Positions 20,775 through 33,148 of a DNA stretch of 41,925 nucleotides are shown here, in pieces (the stretch's first letter is position 1; the number at the start of each line of letters is the position of its first letter). This DNA comes from Saccoglossus kowalevskii (taxonomy: Eukaryota; Hemichordata; Enteropneusta; Harrimaniidae). Position numbers and translations under genes: made by a program. The notes below the pieces were generated by a model. The model made no database searches and was not told the origin of the DNA. It worked only from the letters and a program-made list of their open reading frames with translations. The stretch is from the NCBI RefSeq assembly GCF_000003605.2, contig NW_003147387.1:1-41925 (forward strand), in the 5' to 3' direction.

Positions 20775-23700
20775 GTCAGTGCCCGGCCACAAAGATCCGC
20801 CAATTGGAAGTAATCTGTGAAATAAAAATGAAAAAAACAAACAAACAAAAAACGGCGATGTTGAATTTTGCCCAATCATACCCGGGCCTGATTAGACAGT
20901 CATGAAACCTGCCCGTCTGTTGTAAACCCGCCCGATAGAGCCTGGCCATCGTCGAAATTTGGATACTGAAAGATTTGGTCATCTGAATATCGTACATATT
21001 CAGGTTGCCGATTCAATTATTTCTAATATTTGTTTATTTATCGCCCCGCAATTGAGCGGGGTTATCAAAAATTTGATTATAGACTCATTAGTTGTTCCTC
21101 TGCACGGAAATCTTTAGTAAAAGGCGAAAGATTTATGCGGCCTGCAGAAAAACCAGAGTTAATTCGACATATGGTTGTGGTGTAATACATACGTTTCAGT
21201 GACTACAACTTCGGATAAGGTGAGTAAAGTGGGAAAACAAATATCTTTCGATTTTGTGTACTATGTGTAATTTCTTACAGAAACTTAGGTGGTTTGTTAT
21301 TAAAGGCTAGACAAATAATTATGTTATACAAAATACATTATGAGGAACGCTGCCTTGAATATGAGAAATACATAATTTGCCCCTGCTTTCTGACCAATAA
21401 ACGTTTAAGTCGCGCTCTATAGCGACGATACTGTAACAATGTTGTTCAAAGTGAAAACCGTCTCGTCATTTCGGATATTATAATTAATCTTAGATTTCTT
21501 TTCGGCATAATGTCCAGTATGATTGTAACATTGTTTTAGCATATAGCACTTCAAAGTTTAGCTGCCAGTCAGTACAAACTGTTGATAGTCAACAATGTAA
21601 TTAATAGTTTACCTTCATGATTTTTTTAATAACTTGCCCTTTCAGTCGACAGCTACTTCAACATATCCCTGTATCCGCTGGTGGAGGGCGCAACTCGTGC
21701 GAATTTGATGAGCTATCAAACCAAAGTGTAAATTTCTACAGAAGGTCAGTGCCCGGCCACAAAGATCCGCCAATTGGAAGTAATCTGTGAAATAAAAATG
21801 AAAAAAACAAACAAACAAAAAACGGCGATGTTGAATTTTGCCCAAGCATACCCGGGCCTGATTAGACAGTCATGAAACCTGCCCGTCTGTTGTAAACCCG
21901 CCCGATAGAGCCTGGCCATCGTCGAAATTTGGATACTGAAAGATTTGGTCATCTGAATATCGTACATATTCAGGTTGCCGATTCAATTATTTCTAATATT
22001 TGTTTATTTATCGCCCCGCAATTGAGCGGGGTTATCAAAAATTTGATTATAGACTCATTAGTTGTTCCTCTGCACGGAAATCTTTAGTAAAAGGCGAAAG
22101 ATTTATGCGGCCTGCAGAAAAACCAGAGTTAATTCGACATATGGTTGTGGTGTAATACATACGTTTCAGTGACCACAACTTCGGATAAGGTGAGTAAAGT
22201 GGGAAAACAAATATCTTTCGATTTTGTGTACTATGTGTAATTTCTTACAGAAACTTAGGTGGTTTGTTATTAAAGGCTAGACAAATAATTATGTTATACA
22301 AAATACATTACGAGGAACGCTGCCTTGAATATGAGAAATACATAATTTGCCCCTGCTTTCTGACCAATAAACGTTTAAGTCGCGCTCTATAGCGACGATA
22401 CTGTAACAATGTTGTTCAAAGTGAAAACCGTCTCGTCATTTCGGATATTATAATTAATCTTAGATTTCTTTTCGGCATAATGTCCAGTATGATTGTAACA
22501 TTGTTTTAGCATATAGCACTTCAAAGTTTAGCTGCCAGTCAGTACAAACTGTTGATAGTCAACAATGTAATTAATAGTTTACCTTCATGATTTTTTTAAT
22601 AACTTGCCCTTTCAGTCGACAGCTACTTCAACATATCCCTGTATCCGCTGGTAGAGGGCGCAACTCGTGCGAATTTGATGAGCTATCAAACCAAAGTGTA
22701 AATTTCTACAGAAGGTCAGTGCCCGGCCACAAAGATCCGCCAATTGGAAGTAATCTGTGAAATAAAAATGAAAAAAACAAACAAACAAAAAACGGCGATG
22801 TTGAATTTTGCCCAAGCATACCCGGGCCTGATTAGACAGTCATGAAACCTGCCCGTCTGTTGTAAACCCGCCCGATAGAGCCTGGCCATCGTCGAAATTT
22901 GGATACTGAAAGATTTGGTCATCTGAATATCGTACATATTCAGGTTGCCGATTCAATTATTTCTAATATTTGTTTATTTATCGCCCCGCAATTGAGCGGG
23001 GTTATCAAAAATTTGATTATAGACTCATTAGTTGTTCCTCTGCACGGAAATCTTTAGTAAAAGGCGAAAGATTTATGCGGCCTGCAGAAAAACCAGAGTT
23101 AATTCGACATATGGTCGTGGTGTAATACATACGTTTCAGTGACTACAACTTCGGATAAGGTGAGTAAAGTGGGAAAACAAATATCTTTCGATTTTGTGTA
23201 CTATGTGTAATTTCTTACAGAAACTTAGGTGGTTTGTTATTAAAGGCTAGACAAATAATTATGTTATACAAAATACATTATGAGGAACGCTGCCTTGAAT
23301 ATGAGAAATACATAATTTGCCCCTGCTTTCTGACCAATAAACGTTTAAGTCGCGCTCTATAGCGACGATACTGTAACAATGTTGTTCAAAGTGAAAACCG
23401 TCTCGTCATTTCGGATATTATAATTAATCTTAGATTTCTTTTCGGCATAATGTCCAGTATGATTGTAACATTGTTTTAGCATATAGCACTTCAAAGTTTA
23501 GCTGCCAGTCAGTACAAACTGTTGATAGTCAACAATGTAATTAATAGTTTACCTTCATGATTTTTTTAATAACTTGCCCTTTCAGTCGACAGCTACTTCA
23601 ACATATCCCTGTATCCGCTGGTAGAGGGCGCAACTCGTGCGAATTTGATGAGCTATCAAACCAAAGTGTAAATTTCTACAGAAGGTCAGTGCCCGGCCAC

Positions 23701-26700
23701 ACAGATGCGCCAATTGGAAGTAATCTGTGAAATAAAAATGAAAAAAACAAACAAACAAAAAACGGCGATGTTGAATTTTGCCCAAGCATACCCGGGCCTG
23801 ATTAGACAGTCATGAAACCTGCCCGTCTGTTGTAAACCCGCCCGATAGAGCCTGGCCTTCGTCGAAATTTGGATACTGAAAGATTTGGTCATCTGAATAT
23901 CGTACATATTCAGGTTGCCGATTCAATTATTTCTAATATTTGTTTATTTATCGCCCCGCAATTGAGCGGGGTTATCAAAAATTTGATTATAGACTCATTA
24001 GTTGTTCCTCTGCACGGAAATCTTTAGTAAAAGGCGAAAGATTTATGCGGCCTGCAGAAAAACCAGAGTTAATTCGACATATGGTTGTGGTGTAATACAT
24101 ACGTTTCAGTGACTACAACTTCGGATAAGGTGAGTAAAGTGGGAAAACAAATATCTTTCGATTTTGTGTACTATGTGTAATTTCTTACAGAAACTTAGGT
24201 GGTTTGTTATTAAAGGCTAGACAAATAATTATGTTATACAAAATACATTATGAGGAACGCTGCCTTGAATATGAGAAATACATAATTTGCCCCTGCTTTC
24301 TGACCAATAAACGTTTAAGTCGCGCTCTATAGCGACGATACTGTAACAATGTTGTTCAAAGTGAAAACCGTCTCGTCATTTCGGATATTATAATTAATCT
24401 TAGATTTCTTTTCGGCATAATGTCCAGTATGATTGTAACATTGTTTTAGCATATAGCACTTCAAAGTTTAGCTGCCAGTCAGTACAAACTGTTGATAGTC
24501 AACAATGTAATTAATAGTTTACCTTCATGATTTTTTTAATAACTTGCCCTTTCAGTCGACAGCTACTTCAACATATCCCTGTATCCGCTGGTAGAGGGCG
24601 CAACTCGTGCGAATTTGATGAGCTATCAAACCAAAGTGTAAATTTCTACAGAAGGTCAGTGCCCGGCCACAAAGATCCGCCAATTGGAAGTAATCTGTGA
24701 AATAAAAATGAAAAAAACAAACAAACAAAAAACGGCGATGTTGAATTTTGCCCAAGCATACCCGGGCCTGATTAGACAGTCATGAAACCTGCCCGTCTGT
24801 TGTAAACCCGCCCGATAGAGCCTGGCCATCGTCGAAATTTGGATACTGAAAGATTTGGTCATCTGAATATCGTACATATTCAGGTTGCCGATTCAATTAT
24901 TTCTAATATTTGTTTATTTATCGCCCCGCAATTGAGCGGGGTTATCAAAAATTTGATTATAGACTCATTAGTTGTTCCTCTGCACGGAAATCTTTAGTAA
25001 AAGGCGAAAGATTTATGCGGCCTGCAGAAAAACCAGAGTTAATTCGACATATGGTTGTGGTGTAATACATACGTTTCAGTGACCACAACTTCGGATAAGG
25101 TGAGTAAAGTGGGAAAACAAATATCTTTCGATTTTGTGTACTATGTGTAATTTCTTACAGAAACTTAGGTGGTTTGTTATTAAAGGCTAGACAAATAATT
25201 ATGTTATACAAAATACATTATGAGGAACGCTGCCTTGAATATGAGAAATACATAATTTGCCCCTGCTTTCTGACCAATAAACGTTTAAGTCGCGCTCTAT
25301 AGCGACGATACTGTAACAATGTTGTTCAAAGTGAAAACCGTCTCGTCATTTCGGATATTATAATTAATCTTAGATTTCTTTTCGGCATAATGTCCAGTAT
25401 GATTGTAACATTGTTTTAGCATATACGCACTTCAAAGTTTAGCTGCCAGTCAGTACAAACTGTTGATAGTCAACAATGTAATTAATAGTTTACCTTCATG
25501 ATTTTTTTAATAACTTGCCCTTTCAGTCGACAGCTACTTCAACACATCCCTGTATCCGCTGGTAGAGGGCGCAACTCGTGCGAATTTGATGAGCTATCAA
25601 ACCAAAGTGTAAATTTCTACAGAAGGTCAGTGCCCGGCCACAAAGATCCGCCAATTGGAAGTAATCTGTGAAATAAAAATGAAAACAAAAAACAAAAAAC
25701 GGCGATGTTCAATTTTGCCCAAGCTTACCCGGGCCTGATTAGACAGTCATGAAACCTGCCCGTCAGTTGTAAACCCGCCCGATAGACCCTAGCCATCGTC
25801 GAAATTTGGATACTGAAAGATTTGGTCATCTGAATATCGTACATATTCAGGTTGCCGATTCAATTATTTCTAATATTTGTTTATTTATCGCCCCGCAATT
25901 GAGCGGGGTTATCAAAAATTTGATTATAGACTCATTAGTTGTTCCTCTGAACGGAAATCTTTAGTAAAAGGCGAAAGATTTATGCGGCCTGCAGAAAAAC
26001 CAGAGTTAATTCGACATATGGTTGTGGTGTAATACATACGTTTCAGTGACCACAACTTCGGATAAGGTGAGTAAAGTGGGAAAACAAATATCTTTCGATT
26101 TTGTGTACTATGTGTAATTTCTTACAGAAACTTAGGTGGTTTGTTATTAAAGGCTAGACAAATAATTATGTTATACAAAATACATTATGAGGAACGCTGC
26201 CTTGAATATGAGAAATACATAATTTGCTCCTGCTTTCTGACCAATAAACGTTTAAGTCGCGCTCTATAGCGACGATACTGTAACAATGTTGTTCAAAGTG
26301 AAAACCGTCTCGTCATATCGGATATTATAATTAATCTTAGATTTCTTTTCGGCATAATGTCCAGTATGATTGTAACATTGTTTTAGCATATAGCACTTCA
26401 AAGTTTAGCTGCCAGTCAGTACAAACTGTTGATAGTCAACAATGTAATTAATAGTTTACCTTCATGATTTTTTTAATAACTTGCCCTTTCAGTCGACAGC
26501 TACTTCAACATATCCCTGTATCCGCTGGTAGAGGGCGCAACTCGTGCGAATTTGATGAGCTATCAAACCAAAGTGTAAATTTCTACAGAAGGTCAGTGGC
26601 CGGCCACAAAGATCCGCCAATTGGAAGTAATCTGTGAAATAAAAATGAAAAAAACAAACAAACAAAAAACGGCGATGTTGAATTTTGCCCAAGCATACCC

Positions 26701-27914
26701 GGGCCTGATTAGACAGTCATGAAACCTGCCCGTCTGTTGTAAACCCGCCCGATAGAGCCTGGCCATCGTCGAAATTTGGATACTGAAAGATTTGGTCATC
26801 TGAATATCGTACATATTCAGGTTGCCGATTCAATTATTTCTAATATTTGTTTATTTATCGCCCCGCAATTGAGCGGGGTTATCAAAAATTTGATTATAGA
26901 CTCATTAGTTGTTCCTCTGCACGGAAATCTTTAGTAAAAGGCGAAAGATTTATGCGGCCTGCAGAAAAACCAGAGTTAATTCGACATATGGTTGTGGTGT
27001 AATACATACGTTTCAGTGACCACAACTTCGGATAAGGTGAGTAAAGTGGGAAAACAAATATCTTTCGATTTTGTGTACTATGTGTAATTTCTTACAGAAA
27101 CTTAGGTGGTTTGTTATTAAAGGCTAGACAAATAATTATGTTATACAAAATACATTATGAGAAACGCTGCCTTGAATATGAGAAATACATAATTTGCCCC
27201 TGCTTTCTGACAATAAACGTTTAAGTCGCGCTCTATAGCGACGATACTGTAACAATGTTGTTCAAAGTGAAAATCGTCTCGTCATTTCGGATATTATAAT
27301 TAATCTTAGATTTCTTTTCGGCATAATGTCCAGTATGATTGTAACATTGTTTTAGCATATAGCACTTTAAAGTTTAGCTGCCAGTCAGTACAAACTGTTG
27401 ATAGTCAACAATGTAATTAATAGTTTACCTTCATGATTTTTTTAATAACTTGCCCTTTCAGTCGACAGCTACTTCAACATATCCCTGTATCCGCTGGTAG
27501 AGGGCGCAACTCGTGCGAATTTGATGAGCTATCAAACCAAAGTGTAAATTTCTACGGAAGGTCAGTGCCCGGCCACAAAGATCCGCCAATTGGAAGTAAT
27601 CTGTGAAATAAAAATGAAAAAAAACAAACAAACAAAAAACGGCGATGTTGAATTTTGCCCAAGCATACCCGGGCCTGATTAGACAGTCATGAAACCTGCC
27701 CGTCTGTTGTAAACCCGCCCGATAGAGCCTGGCCATCGTCGAAATTTGGATACTGAAAGATTTGGTCATCTGAATATCGTACATATTCAGGTTGCCGATT
27801 CAATTATTTCTAATATTTGTTTATTTATCGCCCCGCAATTGAGCGGGGTTATCAAAAATTTGATTATAGACTCATTAGTTGTTCCTCTGCACGGAAATCT
27901 TTAGTAAAAGGCGA

Positions 27915-28183
27915 TTTTTAGTTTGTAGGAAAAATCAATTTAACTTATCTTGAAACAGATGTGCAGAGGATCAAACATATACAAATGAACTGCAGGAGCC
28001 TCCTACTAGCAGGCTGGTCTCACCAGTTCTCGCCACAAGAGGGTACGATCCTCCCTACTGTAAAACTCCTGCTGAAATTAAATATTTAGGGAACAAATGT
28101 GTTGTACTTGGAGGGATGTATCGAGAAAAGTTAACTCGAAAAGTTGAATAGATCAGGCATAGAATAGTGGTTACAAGACAAAT
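27915..28183 (-). promoter_or_regulatory. LINE C 3' UTR
   Basis: This 269-bp region lies between the ORF2 stop and the target junction. It contains a block (about 27990-28075) partly shared with the otherwise diverged LINE E 3' UTR: a GCAGGAGCCTCCT-like stretch, then GCAGGCTGGTCTCACCA, then a CGATCCTCCCTACTG-like stretch. It includes a potential short stem AGCCT/AGGCT. A conserved 3' UTR block is what an RT would need to recognise template RNA during target-primed reverse transcription; that role is inferred. The extreme 3' end reads ...CTAAAAA in sense. Confidence 0.65.
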
Positions 28184-31100
28184 TCATGACAAAATGGTGG
28201 CATACCCAGTCTGTGTTTTTTGGACGACAGGACCCCATCTGAAGAAGAAATCTGGTCTTGCCAAACGGAGAAAATCAGTTTTCAAACGTGTTTTAATAGA
28301 GATCTTTACTTGTTGCAATAGTTGGTCCTGAGAAAGATGAATATTTTCAAATGCCGATTTGCATCGAGACTTCCAGATGTGCAATTTGACGATGTTAATC
28401 AAATAGAGTGCTGTACTCGATGGAAAGGATGAAGGTGACGCATCAGATATGCTATAGAAAATTAAGTTCAGATCACAAGCAGATATAATATTGAACCATT
28501 TAAAGAACAAATTATCCAGCCAAGACCACAAGAAAGCGGCAAGGTGGCAGGTGATGAACATGTGAATCATAGTTTCAGGGGAAGTACAGGTCGCACGTGG
28601 GCATTTGGAACATGAAACATATCCCCATTTGTGCATTACTGATGTTGTAACGACAGCACGGTGAACAATTTTCCAGGACAGACAGATCATATTGTTTTCC
28701 AGAATACACGAGTGCATACGATGCCAAATCAAAGGCCAGTCAAGGTTCGGGTTTTCTCCCACGACCTTTGGGTAGATTACCGTATTTCTGGAGAGGTGAT
28801 CGGACAATTCTCTAGTTGATGATGTCTCCCAGTTGATGCTTGGGCTTTTCCTCATGATCTGTTTAACCAATTCAGTTGTTGTTTTGTACCAAACTGGGCA
28901 CGATTCAAAGTGAGGACTAGAATTAGACCAAAGGTGAGGAAGATAGCGTCTGAGTTCAGAGGCACAGTATGCTGTGAAATAAAGGTTGCAAGGTTTAGTC
29001 TGAAAAGAGATTTTTATGCTTTTCAGAAGAAGTGACATAGCTTTTGAGGGCAGATGTGATAGGCCCCAACCACCCTTTTCCTTCGGTAAGCAGATCACAT
29101 CTCTTCGGACGTGTTCTTTGCGTCCTCCCCAAAAAAAACCCAAAGATATCGGCCATGATTGACTTCCTAATTGGAAGGGGGCAGGGGAAGAGAGGAGCAA
29201 TATAGAAAAAGAGTGGCAAAGCAACAGAGTTCAGAAGAGTTGTCTTACCGGCATAAGTGAGATTTCTTGATTTCCAAGAATTTAGCACATGCTTCAGTTT
29301 GATTTGCCGATCATACCAATTCAAAGCAGACATATCAGAATTTGAAATCCAGACACCGTTAACTTTTAGTTTATTGCTGTTAAAGGTGAATTGGCAAGGC
29401 GAGTCACTACGGTGCTTCCACCTGCCAAGCCACAGACCTTTGCACTTAGATTTATTCAGACAAGAGCCCGAGGCTTTAGAAAATCTATCAGACAACATGA
29501 TAAGGTGGTTGAGAGATGACAGGTCCGATAGTGAGGCTGTATTATCATCAGCATACTGCACAAGCTTACACTCATCAGTTGATCCAGGAAGGTAAAAGCC
29601 CTTGATCTTTTGGCAGTTCCTCACAGCGGCTGCAAATGGCTCGATGAATAGCACATAAAGCAGGGGAGAAAGAGGGCATCCTTGGCGAACTCCTCTAGAT
29701 AACATGATGGGGGGTGACAAATGACCATTAACCAGAACAGAGCTGGTGATACCATTATACAGACATGATATGAAGTGACTGAATTGGGGACCAAAATTCA
29801 TACGAAAAAGAACTTTGTGCAGAAAACTCCATTCCACCTGGTCAAAGGCTTTCTGTTGGTCCAATGAGATAAGCAGACCTGACATATTACGATCATTAGC
29901 ATGAAACACAATATCACGGATGATCTGAATGTTTTCTTGGATCGATCTTCCAGAGACACCACATGTTTGAAAGGGAGATAACAGACTAGAGATGACAGGT
30001 TTCAGGCGGTTACAGAGAGATTTGGAGATCAGCTTGTAGTCCACATTCAAAAGCGATATAGGACGTTTGTTCTTTGGATCGAGGTGAGAGTTTTCATTGC
30101 CAGGTTTGGTGACATCAATATCCTTATTGATAAGGGTGATGACGCCTTTCTTTTGAGATGAAGAAAGATGACCCGAAGAAAGCTCTTCATTGATGACGTC
30201 AGTCAGATCATATTTCAGAAAGTGCCAGCAATGAATATAAAATTCCTTTGGCAAACCATCCCTTCCGGGTGTTTTGTTGTTCTCCATGCCCCTAAGGGCA
30301 TGTTCAATTTCAGAAGTTTTCAGAGGTGATTCCAAAGAATCACGCTGGCTACTTGAAAGACTGTGAGTCACCTGTGAAAGAAAAAAATCCTGATCTTCTT
30401 CGTCAAGTGATGATTTAGAAGTGAACAGAGATGCATAGAAGTTGTGAATTGTATTCAAAATATTTTTCTGAGAATGGTGAATGTCTCCATTCGTGTCTCT
30501 GATGGCAGAAATTACTTTCCTTTTTCCGCGACGGCGTTCACGACCAAGAAAATAACGAGAGCACTTCTCATTTTCATCAAGATTCTGAACCCGCGCACGG
30601 ATTTTGGCGCCTTCGAGATTAGACATATTCAGGGAGTTGATTTGATCCCTTACAGAAGAATACTGCTCAAGGCTGGATTGGGACCGGTCCCCCTGATTCA
30701 GCTTGGACGTCAGATGCTGAAGCTTATCATTAAGATATTTAAGTTTGACCTTTCTTGCATGAGATTTTTGACAAGCATATGAAATGAGACAAGATTTACA
30801 ACGGTCTTTAACCATATCCCACCATTCACTGATGTTATCAAAGGCCGGCTTCAGAGTCTTCCATCTTTCATAGTCGTCTTCGATGGATCTTATAATCTCC
30901 GGATCCTGGAAGAGTGAGACGTTACATTTCCATACTCCAGGTCCCCGAGCAGGGGAATTAAAGGCTTTAAGCAGAATACATACAGCATCATGATCAGAAA
31001 GAGTGAAAGCAGAAATAGTCGCAGAAGATACATTCAGGGATGAAGATACATACAATCGGTCAATCCTAGATGAAACAGAGTTGTTCTTGTTGCGCCAGGT

Positions 31101-31673
31101 GAATTGTGATGTAGAAGGATGATGCTTTCGCCAAACATCCACAAGACTAAGTTCAGAGCAAAGATCACCCAACTCTAAGCCCCCTACATAGGAATGGGAG
31201 CATGTTAGAGAACCTCCCAACTTGTCCATACTACTCTCAATACAATTAAAGTCCCCACCAAGAATCAGGGGGTAGTTACCTCCAAGAAATTGATGAAGCG
31301 AGTCAAGGAATTTTTTCCTCTGAGAAGGCATATTAGGAGCATACACAGAAATAACTTTAAAAAGGTTTGTGTTCCACTTCACAACACTTGATACCACTCT
31401 GCCACTATCATCAGAAACCGCGTTGTCAAATGAAACATTACATTTCGGTGAAAGGAGGATCCCCACACCTCTGCTGTTGTTCGAGCCGAGACTCCATATC
31501 GCACTACCACCCCATTCTCTCTCCCACTGCTTTCCTTCCTCAAGAGAACAGACATGTGCCTCCTGGACAAGGATGATATCAAAGTTAGATTCATGACAGT
31601 ATTTGAAAAAAAGAGACCTTTTCATATAATCTTTTAAACCATTTATGTTTATTGAAATAATAGAGACAGACAT
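28184..31673 (-). CDS. LINE C ORF2: endonuclease-reverse transcriptase (~1162 aa, one frameshift)
   Basis: This would be the enzyme that nicks the satellite and reverse-transcribes element RNA. Endonuclease (1-~235): NINGL, E38 in VQEAHV, Y111, D141/N143 in GGDFN, R203/D205 in SRIDR and D227/H228 in SDHD. A linker with a basic segment follows (~300-390). RT (~500-800): LINK, NKRPISLLNVDYK, D605 in [23 protein letters not shown] and YADD at 707-710. The C-terminal region has C-X4-C-X7-H-X4-C (CPRATC...HMFITC), a motif common in LINE ORF2s. One extra T in an 8-T run (29131-29138, A's on the + strand) shifts the frame at residue ~847; the rest continues open to 28184. The total length, 3490 nt, equals 1163 codons plus one base. 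It starts 20 nt after the ORF1 stop, in another frame. The frameshift may be real or a homopolymer sequencing error. Confidence 0.92.
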
Positions 31674-31693
31674 ATTTTTGGTGAGAAGAACCT

Positions 31694-33148
31694 TTATTTC
31701 GTAAAATAATCATCAAAATAGCTGGATTCTTTGTTCAGAACCCATTGTGGGTGGGCTTCGCAACAGTGGACGAGCCACTCGGATGGCGTGACAGACACCG
31801 CTTCACATGCTTCGACAGGGCAGAGCAGTTGCACCGTGTCCAGAAAAGAGTGGTGAGCTTGGAGATGAGAAACCAGGGCAGGCCATCCAGTAAATTCGCT
31901 ATTGCAGTCCGCATCAGACACTCGGTGACATGTAACTTCCACCTGGTTCAGTTTGTGGAGGCGAGAATCTCTTGTCCTCGACAAGGCAGCCTTAGTTTCA
32001 GTATTCACATTCGGTGTGTTTAGACTTTGTTCGTCAGCACTGGTGAAGCTCTCGCAATCAGAAACAATAGTGACATCGTGTGAAAAGCCAGGGACCCTAG
32101 TTCGTTTATGATCTTCAGTGGAGGGAACATAGTCATCTTCTGCTGGGCGTTTTCCGCTAGCAAGATGGGGAAGAATAGGAGCTTCAGCCACCATATCAGA
32201 AATGTCTTCAGGTTCACTACCAACAGTTTCAGATGGTGATACACTGGCGGGTGAAGAAGAGATGGCGCCTGGACCAGAAGTAGTTTTCGCAGAATCATGT
32301 TTAGAAATAGGCAAGATCGGAGGAGAATCGTAATTCATATCAGATTGAACCGGACAGGCAGGTGAGATTACAGGGTCAGTGATATTAGCCGAATCAGCTG
32401 GAGAGGTATCATGGACAGGTTTGTCAGGAGCAGGATCAGATGTCCGGCTTGCTTGTGGTGCTGTGGACCACTTGTTCAGAACACTGGCTTTGTTCGCAAA
32501 AGAGACTTTACATTGGCGGAAGTTGTGCCCGTTTTCATGGCACACAGTACACTTTATGTCATTGGTACAGTTGTCAATAGAGTGGCCAACTCCAAGACAG
32601 CGAAAGCAAACTATTTCCTTGCATTCTTTAGCAAAGTGATCAACTCCGTGACAGCGGGCACAGATTTTAGGCTGACCGGGATAAGAAATCCAAACATTTC
32701 TGTTACAGATCCGTAGACGGGGAGGAATATTTCCCCCCAATTTAACTTTATATTGACGAATTCCATTAAAGCAAGTAGGAAACTCAGAGTAGACGCATTT
32801 TCGTGCAGCAAGAACCTTTCCAAATCTAGATAAAGCATGTTGCATGTATGAGTCATCTAGATCATTGCCCACGTATGAGGCAGTGACGATAGTGGATTCT
32901 TCATATGAAGATGAGGAACAGTCTGCTGAGGCAGCAATTTTCTCTTCAAAATTTCTTCTGAAGGATAAGGAACGAAAGGTGACATCATATTTTGACGGAC
33001 CAAGCTTTTCAACAGCTTCCAAGTGAAGCTTCACATCAATGTCGAAGGATTTTAAATAATCAAACACCTGTTTAGGTGTTGCAGATTCAGATTTTAAAAC
33101 CAAACAAAGAACTCTGTCTTTTCTGCCAATAGGCCGAATTCCAGCCAT
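31694..33148 (-). CDS. LINE C ORF1: gag-like zinc-knuckle protein (484 aa)
   Basis: This is an intact ORF1, the predicted RNA-binding partner of ORF2. The start is ATG at 33148 in the context TTGCCATGG; the frame is open further upstream from a TTG at 33283, but that lies in the 5' UTR and is not conserved in LINE A. Residues ~10-160 resemble paired RRM-like folds (VGNDLDDSYMQHALSRFGKVLAAR is typical). CCHC knuckles are at C163/C166/H171/C176, C181/C184/H189/C194 and C200/C203/H208/C213. A Ser/Pro/acidic middle (~220-400) is probably disordered. Two C-terminal C2H2-like motifs lie at C407/C415/H428/H433 and C443/C448/H461/H466, with the same spacings as in LINE A. These fingers are a candidate for nucleic-acid recognition. 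It ends DDYFTK, 20 nt before ORF2. Confidence 0.92.
   Translation of the reverse strand: MAGIRPIGRKDRVLCLVLKSESATPKQVFDYLKSFDIDVKLHLEAVEKLGPSKYDVTFRSLSFRRNFEEKIAASADCSSSSYEESTIVTASYVGNDLDDSYMQHALSRFGKVLAARKCVYSEFPTCFNGIRQYKVKLGGNIPPRLRICNRNVWISYPGQPKICARCHGVDHFAKECKEIVCFRCLGVGHSIDNCTNDIKCTVCHENGHNFRQCKVSFANKASVLNKWSTAPQASRTSDPAPDKPVHDTSPADSANITDPVISPACPVQSDMNYDSPPILPISKHDSAKTTSGPGAISSSPASVSPSETVGSEPEDISDMVAEAPILPHLASGKRPAEDDYVPSTEDHKRTRVPGFSHDVTIVSDCESFTSADEQSLNTPNVNTETKAALSRTRDSRLHKLNQVEVTCHRVSDADCNSEFTGWPALVSHLQAHHSFLDTVQLLCPVEACEAVSVTPSEWLVHCCEAHPQWVLNKESSYFDDYFTK

Larger units (their letters stand above)
19872..27914 (-). repeat. 970-bp satellite, right array in inverted orientation (~8.3 monomers)
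   Basis: This is the same satellite as 1-12837 on the opposite strand. The monomer-start motif (reverse complement, ending ...CGCTGCC) ends at 20383, 21354, 22324, 23294, 24264, 25234, 26201 and 27171, giving lengths of 967-971 bp. The array begins abruptly in the T-rich tract at the LINE B junction and ends at 27914 (GGCGA), exactly where LINE C is inserted. Most monomers are the common variant; the one next to LINE C (about 26945-27914) is the second variant (gagAaacgc, gaaaAtcgtc, acttTaaagt, ctacGgaag). A monomer around 25.4-25.95 kb is unusually divergent. No gene is supported. Confidence 0.97.

Noticed and set aside
31739-32023. Frames of 92-112 codons on the opposite strand of LINEs B, C and D
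   Set aside because: They recur only because the elements are near-identical; they overlap well-supported ORF1/ORF2 and show no motif of their own.
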